This document shows positions 57,773-64,000 of a stretch of 64,000 nucleotides of DNA, piece after piece. A program made the translations under genes and the position numbers. Source of the DNA: Candidatus Caldatribacterium sp. GTDB taxonomy: Bacteria > Atribacterota > Atribacteria > Atribacterales > Caldatribacteriaceae. Within the stretch, counting starts at the first letter, position 1, and each line of letters begins with the position of its first letter. Under the pieces are notes generated by a model, which was not told the DNA's origin, searched no databases, and saw nothing but the letters and a program-made list of their open reading frames with translations. The stretch is taken from the NCBI GenBank assembly GCA_025060675.1, contig JANXBI010000022.1, positions 25,891 to 89,890 on the forward strand, read 5' to 3'.

Positions 57773-58798
57773 TTAGAGAATGAGCATGGCATCGCCAAAG
57801 CTATAGAACCGGTACCTCTGGGCAATAGCTTCCTCATAGGCACGTTTCATGAAAGCCGTTCCCCCAAACGCACAGACAAGGAGAAAGAGCGTGGAGCGAG
57901 GAAGATGGAAATTGGTCACAAGGGCATCAACCACCCGGAAGGGGAAACCGGGGTAAATGAAAAGATCCGTCACACCTTCAAAAGCCTGTATCGCCCCATA
58001 CCGCAACGCCACAGTCTCAAGGGCCCGAACCACCGTTGTTCCCACAGCAACAACCCTCTTTTTCTTCTCCTTCGCCCTTTGGATTTTCTCTGCTGTCTCT
58101 TGGGAAACCGAAAACCACTCTCCATGCATTTTATGATTTTCCACTCGTTCAACCGTAACCGGCCTGAAGGTTCCCGGACCCACATGAAGGGTAAGCATAG
58201 CCCTTTCCACTCCCTTTTCGTCAAGCTTTGCAAGGAGTTCCTCGGTAAAGTGCAACCCAGCTGTTGGCGCAGCTACAGAGCCGGGTACCCGAGCATATAC
58301 CGTTTGATAGGCTTCAAGAGGAATATCCTTCCTCTTCACGTACGGTGGGGTCGGGGTATGGCCAAAACGGGAAAGCACCTCCTCAGTCTGTCCTTGAGGG
58401 AAAAGGGGACGGAGGAGCCAAAAATCGCCTTCCCGTCCGAGAACCTCAAAACGAATGGTGGCATCCTCTTCAAGGACAAGAATTTGGGATGGACGAAGTC
58501 GTGATGCAGAAAGAAGACACTTCCAAAGGCCAGCCTGCTCCTCAAGGAAGAGAATTTCTACCCTTCCACCAGTGTGTTCCTTGCGAGCAAAAAGACGTGC
58601 GGGAATAACTTTCGTGTCGTTGAACACAAGAACATCTCCAGGATCGAGGTAATTGAGGATATCCCGAAATACCCGGTGTTCAATTGTCTCCGTTTTCCTC
58701 CAGAGGACCATGAGACGGCAAGCATCTCGGGGAAACACAGGTTCCTGAGCGATGAGCTCTTGAGGAAGGAAAAAATCAAACTCTCGAAGATCCGTCAT
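57773..58798 (-). CDS. queA: S-adenosylmethionine:tRNA ribosyltransferase-isomerase
   Basis: Adds the epoxycyclopentane ring to preQ1 in tRNA. The 341-residue protein opens LREFDFFLPQELIAQEP, followed by DVLVFNDTKVIPARL, SVAAPTAGLHFTEELL and LTLHVGPGTFRPV, all strongly conserved. The start overlaps the spoIID-like stop by four bases, and it precedes tgt by 12 bases. Confidence 0.96.
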   Translation of the reverse strand: MTDLREFDFFLPQELIAQEPVFPRDACRLMVLWRKTETIEHRVFRDILNYLDPGDVLVFNDTKVIPARLFARKEHTGGRVEILFLEEQAGLWKCLLSASRLRPSQILVLEEDATIRFEVLGREGDFWLLRPLFPQGQTEEVLSRFGHTPTPPYVKRKDIPLEAYQTVYARVPGSVAAPTAGLHFTEELLAKLDEKGVERAMLTLHVGPGTFRPVTVERVENHKMHGEWFSVSQETAEKIQRAKEKKKRVVAVGTTVVRALETVALRYGAIQAFEGVTDLFIYPGFPFRVVDALVTNFHLPRSTLFLLVCAFGGTAFMKRAYEEAIAQRYRFYSFGDAMLIL

Positions 58799-60123
58799 CG
58801 GATGACAACCCTCCCAAGTTCACATCCCGGAAAGTAGTGGTGGAGAATCTCAGAAAAGCCGGCGCCATTCCTCGCCATGCCTACTGCACCCCACTGGGAA
58901 AGGCCGACTCCATGTCCCCATCCTCGCCCAACGAATGTGAAGGATGGTCCACTGTTTTGTCGAGTAGGACGTTGATGATTCAATCCCACTACACGTTGTC
59001 CTCTCTTTCTCGCCTTTCGCTCTGCCTCCCTAAGCTTCAAAAAAGTGATGATATCATCAAGGTTCCAATCCCGCTCCAACCACTCTCGGAAGTTCACCCC
59101 TGCCGCATCCACTTCTCCATCCTGTACAGACCTCTCTTCTTGGCCCTGCGGTGTGCACTCAACATCAAACATAGTGCTTGGCAAACGGTCAAAACCTATG
59201 ATTTCCCGAAACTGGTTCCCAGTGAGCTCCACAGTTCCACAGTCTGTATCAACAAAGACCTTGGTAACCCGTCCACTTCTTGTGCTTTTCTGGCATCGGA
59301 GACCAAGAACCACACTCCCAACGTATCCCCACCTTCTGAGAGCCTCGGCAATCTCCTCGGAGGTTAAGGTTACTCTCCAAAAAGCACGTGGTGCACCATC
59401 CTCCCAGGGAGAGGGAACCTCAACAAGGTAGGGCACTTTCTTCCCCCACACATGCTCCGAACTATCGGTATACCCCCCACTTTCGGAGTGAAACACGACC
59501 CCCGCCAACTCTCCCCGGTATGTCAGGACAACACCTCGGGTCTCCTCGATGAGTGCGTTGGTACGAGCGTCCTCAGCAAACACCCCTCCATACCGCTGGC
59601 AATGGACCGTCGCACAGAAGTCAAAACCCTCTTCTCGATGACGACCAAGGTTCTTTAGGGCATACGTTCGGGCAACCACGATGTGGGCCTTTAGGGCTTC
59701 CTCGGGCCATGAGGGGCTCACCTCAAGCTTCATCGTTCCTTTCAAGTACTCATCAAGGGGAAGGATGTTGATCACCTCAAGATCATTGCCTCTTTTGCGA
59801 ATCTCAAGACGACCCCGATATGGCCGCTTCCCAAGATACACCACACCATCCTCTGGAGTAAGAACCAGAGAAGCGGCCACAATACCTTTCTCTTTCCAGA
59901 GAACCCCTGAAACATCGGGCAAAAGGGAAAGAGGACAACGAGCAGGAACAGCGAAAACTTTTTTCTCCATCTGAACCCGAAGCCTCTCGGGAGAAGAACA
60001 CGTAACCCCCTCCGGGGTACGGAGGAGGAGAACCCGGACCATAACATCCTTTGTTTTCCCCTCGCTCCAGGCAAATGCCCCAAGAACAAGGGTCACAGCG
60101 AGGAATATCCCCAGAGTTCTCAT
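58795..60123 (-). CDS. SpoIID/LytB-domain cell-wall protein
   Basis: Secreted protein of 442 residues with a signal peptide (LGIFLAVTLVLGAFAWS) and a SpoIID domain. The catalytic stretch is INILPLDEYLKGTMKLEV followed by PEEALKAHIVVARTYAL. Further landmarks are ATVHCQRYGG, VVFHSESGGYTDSSEHVW and the C-terminal FVGRGWGHGVGLSQWGA. SpoIID in Bacillus is a lytic transglycosylase needed for engulfment; in non-sporulating lineages the family has wall roles. It is framed by queuosine genes. Confidence 0.92.
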   Translation of the reverse strand: MRTLGIFLAVTLVLGAFAWSEGKTKDVMVRVLLLRTPEGVTCSSPERLRVQMEKKVFAVPARCPLSLLPDVSGVLWKEKGIVAASLVLTPEDGVVYLGKRPYRGRLEIRKRGNDLEVINILPLDEYLKGTMKLEVSPSWPEEALKAHIVVARTYALKNLGRHREEGFDFCATVHCQRYGGVFAEDARTNALIEETRGVVLTYRGELAGVVFHSESGGYTDSSEHVWGKKVPYLVEVPSPWEDGAPRAFWRVTLTSEEIAEALRRWGYVGSVVLGLRCQKSTRSGRVTKVFVDTDCGTVELTGNQFREIIGFDRLPSTMFDVECTPQGQEERSVQDGEVDAAGVNFREWLERDWNLDDIITFLKLREAERKARKRGQRVVGLNHQRPTRQNSGPSFTFVGRGWGHGVGLSQWGAVGMARNGAGFSEILHHYFPGCELGRVVIR

Positions 60124-60124
60124 C

Positions 60125-60355
60125 TTATCGCCTCAAGATAAGGGTAAAAAGGAGCGTCAAAAAGAGACTGATAAGGAGCGAGGTCATAAGGGGAAAATAG
60201 AAGACAAAGTTGCCCTTCCGGTATACGATGTCTCCCGGAAGGCGTCCAAGACGATGCAGACCCGGGATGCGTGGAAGAGCGAAGAGGAAAAGACCAATGA
60301 GGACAAAAACGCACCCTACGATGATAAAAACTCTTGCCCAGTATGAGACTTCCAT
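60125..60355 (-). CDS. DUF2905 small membrane protein
   Basis: A 76-residue protein with two membrane helices. The conserved middle LPGDIVYRKGNFVFYFPL is the DUF2905 signature. The ATG at 60355 lies 40 bases inside queH, with a GGGGTGA-like site further upstream. Function unknown; the family often sits beside ruvB and queA in other bacteria. Confidence 0.88.
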   Translation of the reverse strand: MEVSYWARVFIIVGCVFVLIGLFLFALPRIPGLHRLGRLPGDIVYRKGNFVFYFPLMTSLLISLFLTLLFTLILRR

Positions 60356-60888
60356 ATTCGCTTTTTCACCCCTTCCCAAAGACTCATGATACACCCACAG
60401 TATTTCTGACGGTAGAGATGGAGCTCCTTCGCCATCCGTACGCTCTCAGAAAAACCTGACCGGAGATCCACTCCAAGAAAGGGAATACCTATCTCTTTTC
60501 CTATCTGTTCCCCCACCTCGAGGATTCCCGGAACGTCCTGATATGGGCTGATAGTAAGAGTTGTGCTGAAAGCCGAGAACTTCCACTGTTTCGCCCACTC
60601 TGCAACCCGACGAAGTCGCAAACCATAGCACAACCTGCAGCGCTTGACAAGATCTGGAGAAAGGGCAAAGAATTCTCTCGGATTGTAAGGAAAGGGCGTG
60701 CAAAGTTCTCCACCCACCTGGGCAATGTAATTTTCAAGGGTTACCCGCCGGCGTTCGTACTCGTCAATGGGGTGAATGTTCGGGTTATAGAACACGTTAA
60801 CCACGGTAAAACCCTCATTCTGGAAGAAGCGATTCACGTAAGTTGCACAGGGTGCACAACAAGTATGGAGAGCAAGTCTACCCTTCAC
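60316..60888 (-). CDS. queH: epoxyqueuosine reductase QueH
   Basis: Iron-sulfur enzyme finishing queuosine, the cobalamin-independent alternative to QueG. The 190-residue protein carries LHTCCAPCATY at the N-terminus, FYNPNIHPIDEYERR, CRLCYGLRLRR and QKYCGC, all diagnostic of the DUF208/QueH cysteine pattern. The start lies 11 bases inside ruvB. Confidence 0.93.
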   Translation of the reverse strand: MKGRLALHTCCAPCATYVNRFFQNEGFTVVNVFYNPNIHPIDEYERRRVTLENYIAQVGGELCTPFPYNPREFFALSPDLVKRCRLCYGLRLRRVAEWAKQWKFSAFSTTLTISPYQDVPGILEVGEQIGKEIGIPFLGVDLRSGFSESVRMAKELHLYRQKYCGCIMSLWEGVKKRIWKSHTGQEFLSS

Positions 60889-61843
60889 GAAGGACCACCT
60901 GGTTTATGTACTCTCGCCCAGAAGGGGTGAGAATCCTTCCCCGCTTTGTTCGAGCAATAAAGCCCATCTTGACGAGAAAGGGCTCATATACCTCTTCCAG
61001 TGTATCCGGATCTTCCCCAAGGACCATTGCAAGACTTTCGATGCCCACTGGTCCCCCAGCATACTCCTCAAAGAGGACCTTCAAGAACTTCCGATCTACC
61101 TTAGTGAGGCCAAAACCATCCACTTCAAGCTCCTCGAAGGTCCTTTCTACGGTATCCCGTGTGATGCATTGCCTTCCCAAAACCTCCGCAAAGTCCCGCA
61201 CTCTCCGAAGGAGGCGATGTGCTATCCGAGGCGTACCTCGGGAACGGCAAGCAATGGCCTGAGCTGCCTCAGGATCTATAGCAATCCCAAGAAGCTGAGC
61301 TGCCCTCATAACAATGAGGGTGATCTCCTCATCAGCGTAAAAATCAAGCCGCTCTATAATGCCGAAACGATTCCTCAGAGGGGCACTGAGAAGACTCACC
61401 CGGGTTGTAGCCCCAATGAGGGTGAAAGGGGGAAGGTGAACAGACACATCCCGGGCGAAAGGACCTTTGCCCACGAGCACATGAAGGGTAAAGTCTTCCA
61501 TCGCTCCATAAAGAATTTCCTCACACTGCTTGGGAAGACGATGAATCTCGTCGATGAACACAACGTCCTTTGGGGCAACAGTAGTAAGGACAGCAGCAAG
61601 GTCTCCAGGACGGGCAAAAGCAGGCCCCGAAAGACAACGGATGTTCTGCCCCATCTCCCGAGCAATAACATGGGCAAGGGTTGTTTTCCCAAGACCTGGA
61701 GGACCATAAAGGAGAACATGATCTAGAGGTTCGTTTCGCATACGGGCAGCCTGCACGTAAACTCGAAGGTGCGCCACAACAGTTTTCTGGCCGATGAACT
61801 CATCAAGGGACCGAGGACGCAGGACCTCGTCTTCCCGCCTCAT
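60878..61843 (-). CDS. ruvB: Holliday junction helicase RuvB
   Basis: AAA+ motor for branch migration, 321 residues. RPRSLDEFIGQKTV opens the protein, Walker A is GPPGLGKTTLAHVIA, Walker B is VVFIDEIHRL, the sensor segment is FTLIGATTRVSLLSAPLRNRF, and the C-terminal winged helix ends GRILTPSGREYI. It overlaps ruvA by four bases. Confidence 0.97.
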   Translation of the reverse strand: MRREDEVLRPRSLDEFIGQKTVVAHLRVYVQAARMRNEPLDHVLLYGPPGLGKTTLAHVIAREMGQNIRCLSGPAFARPGDLAAVLTTVAPKDVVFIDEIHRLPKQCEEILYGAMEDFTLHVLVGKGPFARDVSVHLPPFTLIGATTRVSLLSAPLRNRFGIIERLDFYADEEITLIVMRAAQLLGIAIDPEAAQAIACRSRGTPRIAHRLLRRVRDFAEVLGRQCITRDTVERTFEELEVDGFGLTKVDRKFLKVLFEEYAGGPVGIESLAMVLGEDPDTLEEVYEPFLVKMGFIARTKRGRILTPSGREYINQVVLREG

Positions 61844-62430
61844 CCCCGCCCCCCCAATCGGATAAGGGCCTGTTTGATCACTTCCTCAACATCCATACCC
61901 CGGCGGTCGATCTCCCTACAAAGACGCGCCATAACTCCGTTGACCTCCTGGGGCGTGTATCCAAGACGAAAAAGCACTTCCCGTGCTTCCTCAAGGACTT
62001 CACTGTAAGGTGATGGAGGCGTGAATCCAGCCTCAAGGAGAATAGGGCGAAGCTCAACAACGAGGCGCTTCGCGGTTTTGGTGCTTATCCCTCCCCGTTC
62101 TTCGAGGGTATGAGCATCTTCTTCAAGGACACAACGGACGAGCTCTTTCCAGTGAAGGCGGGAGAGAATCTTAAAGGCTGTCCGGTGGTTAATGCCTCTA
62201 ACCTCTCGAAGGCTATCGAAAATCCTCCGTTCTTCCTCGTCCTCAAATCCATACAGAACAAACTCTCCGCTCTCTTTGAGAAAAGAGCGCACCAAGAAAC
62301 AGCGCTCTTCACCTTCTTCTGCTGGTTTGACAAAGGGTGTAATCCGAAGTCGAAAGGCAAATCCCCCTGTTTCGAGAACCCATTCATCCTTCTCCCTTTT
62401 CTGAACCTTCCCCCGGATGTACTCAAACAT
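61840..62430 (-). CDS. ruvA: Holliday junction DNA-binding protein RuvA
   Basis: Tetrameric junction binder of 196 residues. An OB-fold N-terminus (MFEYIRGKVQKREKDEWVLE) is followed by helix-hairpin-helix regions (REVRGINHRTAFKILSRL, LEERGGISTKTAKRLVVEL) and the C-terminal RuvB-contact domain (LFRLGYTPQEVNGVMARL). It starts eight bases inside ruvC. Confidence 0.94.
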   Translation of the reverse strand: MFEYIRGKVQKREKDEWVLETGGFAFRLRITPFVKPAEEGEERCFLVRSFLKESGEFVLYGFEDEEERRIFDSLREVRGINHRTAFKILSRLHWKELVRCVLEEDAHTLEERGGISTKTAKRLVVELRPILLEAGFTPPSPYSEVLEEAREVLFRLGYTPQEVNGVMARLCREIDRRGMDVEEVIKQALIRLGGRG

Positions 62431-62905
62431 TGCGCATCCTCAGGCGAAAAGCATGGCATACGGCAACCGCCAAAGCATCGGTAACATCATCAGGTCCGGT
62501 AATACGCTCGCACCTGAGGATCTGGTGCACCATAGACGCAACCTGAGGCTTCGTAGCCTTTCCGTACCCCACAACTGCCTGTTTCACTTCAAGAGGGGTG
62601 TACTCATACACCGGAACTCCATGAAGGGCAGCACAAAGTAAAACAACACCCCGCGCTGCACCCACCGAAAGGGCTGTTTTAGCGTTCCGATTGAAGAAGA
62701 GCTCTTCAACCGCCACCTCTTCCGGGACATATGTGGCAAAGAGCGCTTCGAGCTCTTCAAAGAGAGTACGTAACCGCTTTTCTGGAGAGAGGTTTTCTGA
62801 CGTTACAATGCATCCAGCATGAAGAAGGCGCAGCGAATTCCCTTCGATCCCGAGGAGACCAAAGCCCGTGAGCGCTATCCCCGGATCGATACCGAGCACT
62901 CTCAT
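62423..62905 (-). CDS. ruvC: Holliday junction resolvase RuvC
   Basis: Endonuclease of 160 residues with an RNase H fold. Catalytic acidic residues are seen in LGIDPGIALTGFGLL (first Asp), VAVEELFFNRNAKTAL (Glu) and the C-terminal DDVTDALAVAVCHA (Asp pair). ruvC-ruvA-ruvB are in canonical order. It overlaps yebC by four bases. Confidence 0.95.
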   Translation of the reverse strand: MRVLGIDPGIALTGFGLLGIEGNSLRLLHAGCIVTSENLSPEKRLRTLFEELEALFATYVPEEVAVEELFFNRNAKTALSVGAARGVVLLCAALHGVPVYEYTPLEVKQAVVGYGKATKPQVASMVHQILRCERITGPDDVTDALAVAVCHAFRLRMRNV

Positions 62906-63654
62906 GAACTCTTGAGCGATTCGAGGAGTTCGTCAGCGATGTCAAAATTGGCGTACACTTCCTGAACATCATCGTGGTCTTCCAAAGCTTCAATGAGTGA
63001 CAAGACCTGCTGAGCTTGTTTCCCTTCAACACTTACTGTGGTTTTGGGAACCATGGTGACCTGGGCAACAGCGTACTGAAGGCCGCTTCGGTCAATAGCT
63101 TCTTTTACTTTCTCAAAGTCTTCGGGAGCAGTAATAACATCGATAGTTGTCTCTGTCGACCGGATGTCTTCGGCGCCAGCATCAATAGCAACAGCCATAA
63201 CTTCCTCCTCATCAACCTTTCCCCGTTCGAAGCTAATGAGGCCCTTCCGCTCAAAAACCCAGGATACACAACCTGTCTCCCCAAGGTTCCCCCCGTGTTT
63301 GCTGAAAAGGTGCCGAATTTCTGCGGTGGTCCGATTCCGATTGTCCGTTGTTGCTTCCACCATGATGGCAACGCCACCTGGTCCATACCCTTCGTAGACA
63401 ATTTCTTCATACGCTACACCCTCAAGCTCACCAGTCCCCTTCTTAATGGCTTTCTCGATATTCTCCTGGGGCATGTTCATCTCTCGAGCCTTCTGGATGG
63501 CAAGGCGAAGACGAGGATTGTTCTCAGGATTACCGCCACCTTGACGTGCCGCAACAGTGATAAGGCGAATGAGCTTTGAGAAAGTTTTCCCTCGCTCAAG
63601 ATCGGTCTTCGCCTTTTTGTGCTTTATCTGCGCCCATTTTGAGTGTCCAGACAT
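62902..63654 (-). CDS. yebC: YebC/TACO1 family protein
   Basis: The 250-residue protein starts MSGHSKWAQIKHKKAKTD, the family hallmark, followed by EIVYEGYGPGGVAIMVEA and TDNRNRTTAEIRHLFSKHGG. It was long annotated as a transcription regulator; more recent work links the family to translation of proline-rich stretches. First gene of the 17-gene run ending at 48664. An extended -10 box lies 35 bases upstream. Confidence 0.94.
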   Translation of the reverse strand: MSGHSKWAQIKHKKAKTDLERGKTFSKLIRLITVAARQGGGNPENNPRLRLAIQKAREMNMPQENIEKAIKKGTGELEGVAYEEIVYEGYGPGGVAIMVEATTDNRNRTTAEIRHLFSKHGGNLGETGCVSWVFERKGLISFERGKVDEEEVMAVAIDAGAEDIRSTETTIDVITAPEDFEKVKEAIDRSGLQYAVAQVTMVPKTTVSVEGKQAQQVLSLIEALEDHDDVQEVYANFDIADELLESLKSS

Positions 63655-63688
63655 ACCCTTCGACGCTCCTTGTCGATTTTCTCACTGT

Positions 63689-63697
63689 ATTGTACCA
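63689..63697 (-). promoter_or_regulatory. extended -10 promoter of the yebC operon
   Basis: Minus-strand TGGTACAAT (TACAAT at 63689-63694). No clear -35 box. It sits directly behind the rRNA terminator, so the long operon would start here. Confidence 0.5.
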
Positions 63698-63710
63698 CAC
63701 TCTTTCAAGG

Positions 63711-63745
63711 ACAAAAAAGCCTGGGAGGAATCTCCTCCCAGGCTT
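63711..63745 (-). terminator. rRNA operon terminator
   Basis: A 13-bp stem (AAGCCTGGGAGGA at 63717-63729 with 63733-63745), a three-base loop and a TTTTTT tract on the minus strand, ten bases after the 5S gene. Confidence 0.92.
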
Positions 63746-63753
63746 CATACTTT

Positions 63754-63913
63754 CTCCCGGCAGCGTCCTACTTTCCCGCCCAGTTCCCCAGGCAGTATCA
63801 TCGGCGCTGGAGGGCTTAACGCAGGGTCCCCAAAAAGTCACTGACTTTTTGGGGCGCCTCTTCCGGGTTCGGAATGGTTCCGGGTGTTTCCCCTCCGCTA
63901 TGGCCACCGGGAA
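63754..63913 (-). rRNA. rrf: 5S rRNA with a 40-nt insertion
   Basis: Minus-strand 5S gene, bounded by helix I (TCCCGGTGGCC with GCTGCCGGGA). Conserved stretches are ATAGCGGAGGGGAAACACCC, CCATTCCGAACCCGGAAG, TTAAGCCCTCCAGCGCCGAT and GGGAAAGTAGGACGCTGCC. The gene spans about 160 bases instead of about 117-120, because 40 bases are inserted between GGAAG and TTAAG. Exact ends are approximate to a few bases. Confidence 0.92.
63820..63859 (-). other. hairpin expansion segment inside 5S rRNA
   Basis: The insert contains two perfect 13-base arms, CCCCAAAAAGTCA (63842-63854 on the minus strand) and TGACTTTTTGGGG (63828-63840), around a single base, so about 11 bp with a five-base loop. Short flanks (AGG and CCT) can extend the stem. 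It enters the 3' strand of loop B, between helices III and II. Confidence 0.88.
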
Positions 63914-63951
63914 ACCTCTATACCTCTGGGGAAGCATCCGATGAAGCCTTT

Positions 63952-64000
63952 GCGGTCAAGTCCTCGACCGATTAGTACCCCTCGGCTCAAGGTGTTGCCA
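63952..64000 (-). rRNA. rrl: 23S rRNA, 3' end only
   Basis: The minus strand at the right edge reads TGGCAACACCTTGAGCCGAG, then GGGTACTAATCGGTCGAGGA and CTTGACC, the conserved 3' end of 23S rRNA. About 40 bases of spacer separate it from 5S. The rest lies outside the window. Confidence 0.9.

Noticed and set aside
58795..60123. SpoIID-like and GerMN proteins as evidence of endospore formation
   Set aside because: Both families occur in many non-sporulating lineages, and no stage-specific sporulation genes are in the window.

Overview
The window is about half G+C, densely packed bacterial chromosome. Most genes lie on the minus strand, many overlap by 1-29 bases, and GTG and TTG starts are common. 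The gene content fits a strictly anaerobic, probably thermophilic, peptide-using bacterium: an NfnAB-type transhydrogenase, a ferredoxin-thioredoxin-reductase-like protein, RtcB with archease, a tRNA-queuosine set, an aminopeptidase plus oligopeptide-ABC operon and a SpoIID-type wall enzyme. The style is closest to Atribacterota (OP9, Caldatribacterium), Thermotogota or Dictyoglomota. I lean to Atribacterota but cannot prove it from this window. I see no phage, insertion sequence or CRISPR array.

Layout. 1-4.1 kb (minus): start of an unidentified gene, prmA, a methyltransferase, thrS, and a five-tRNA cluster (Asp-Phe-Gly-Cys-Val) with its own promoter and terminator. 4.1-9.7 kb (minus): tenA, nfnA, nfnB, lpd, gcvH and a LipM/LplA-type lipoyl-attachment enzyme. 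9.7-10.6 kb (plus): a UV-damage endonuclease gene broken by a frameshift and an in-frame TGA. 10.8-20.1 kb (minus): two M29-like aminopeptidases, oppABCDF, a membrane diguanylate cyclase overlapping oppF, then tRNA-Leu. 20.2-21.7 kb (plus): a cobalamin riboswitch ahead of cblT and cblS (alpha-ribazole uptake and phosphorylation). 21.6-23.5 kb (minus): an alcohol dehydrogenase and a GalE-like epimerase. 23.8-25.2 kb: a HAD phosphatase convergent with a DUF72 gene. 25.2-30.3 kb (minus): hisB-H-A-F-IE followed by a SPOR/phosphodiester-glycosidase protein. 30.4-34.5 kb (plus): ssb, amidase, GerM-domain protein, rph, rdgB. 34.5-36.7 kb (minus): tRNA-Ser, YjbQ, a DUF4234-like protein, rhomboid protease. 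36.7-43.2 kb (minus): a T-box leader read as serine-specific, followed by a class-V aminotransferase-like protein lacking the PLP lysine, serA, archease, rtcB, serS and a Gfo/Idh/MocA dehydrogenase. 43.4-46.6 kb (plus): glutaredoxin, FTR-like protein, znuACB. 46.5-48.7 kb: a GAF-ANTAR regulator (minus) and a phosphohexomutase (plus). 48.7-63.7 kb (minus): one run of 17 genes from yebC to an MBL-fold hydrolase (ruvCAB, queH, spoIID-like, queA, tgt, yajC-secD-secF, recJ, apt, rel, dtd). It ends in a perfect palindrome that also encodes the ends of both facing genes. 63.7-64.0 kb (minus): the end of an rRNA operon, with the 23S 3' end and a 5S gene that contains a 40-nt hairpin insertion.

How the genes fit together. 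Peptides could be imported by Opp and trimmed by the aminopeptidases. The Nfn complex would balance NADH, NADPH and ferredoxin. GcvH, Lpd and the lipoyl transferase give half of a glycine-cleavage system. Cobamide is salvaged under riboswitch control, and serine synthesis and charging sit behind one T-box. The strongest leads are the expanded 5S rRNA, the serine T-box operon headed by an apparent pseudoenzyme, the palindrome coding on both strands, and the doubly broken uvsE.
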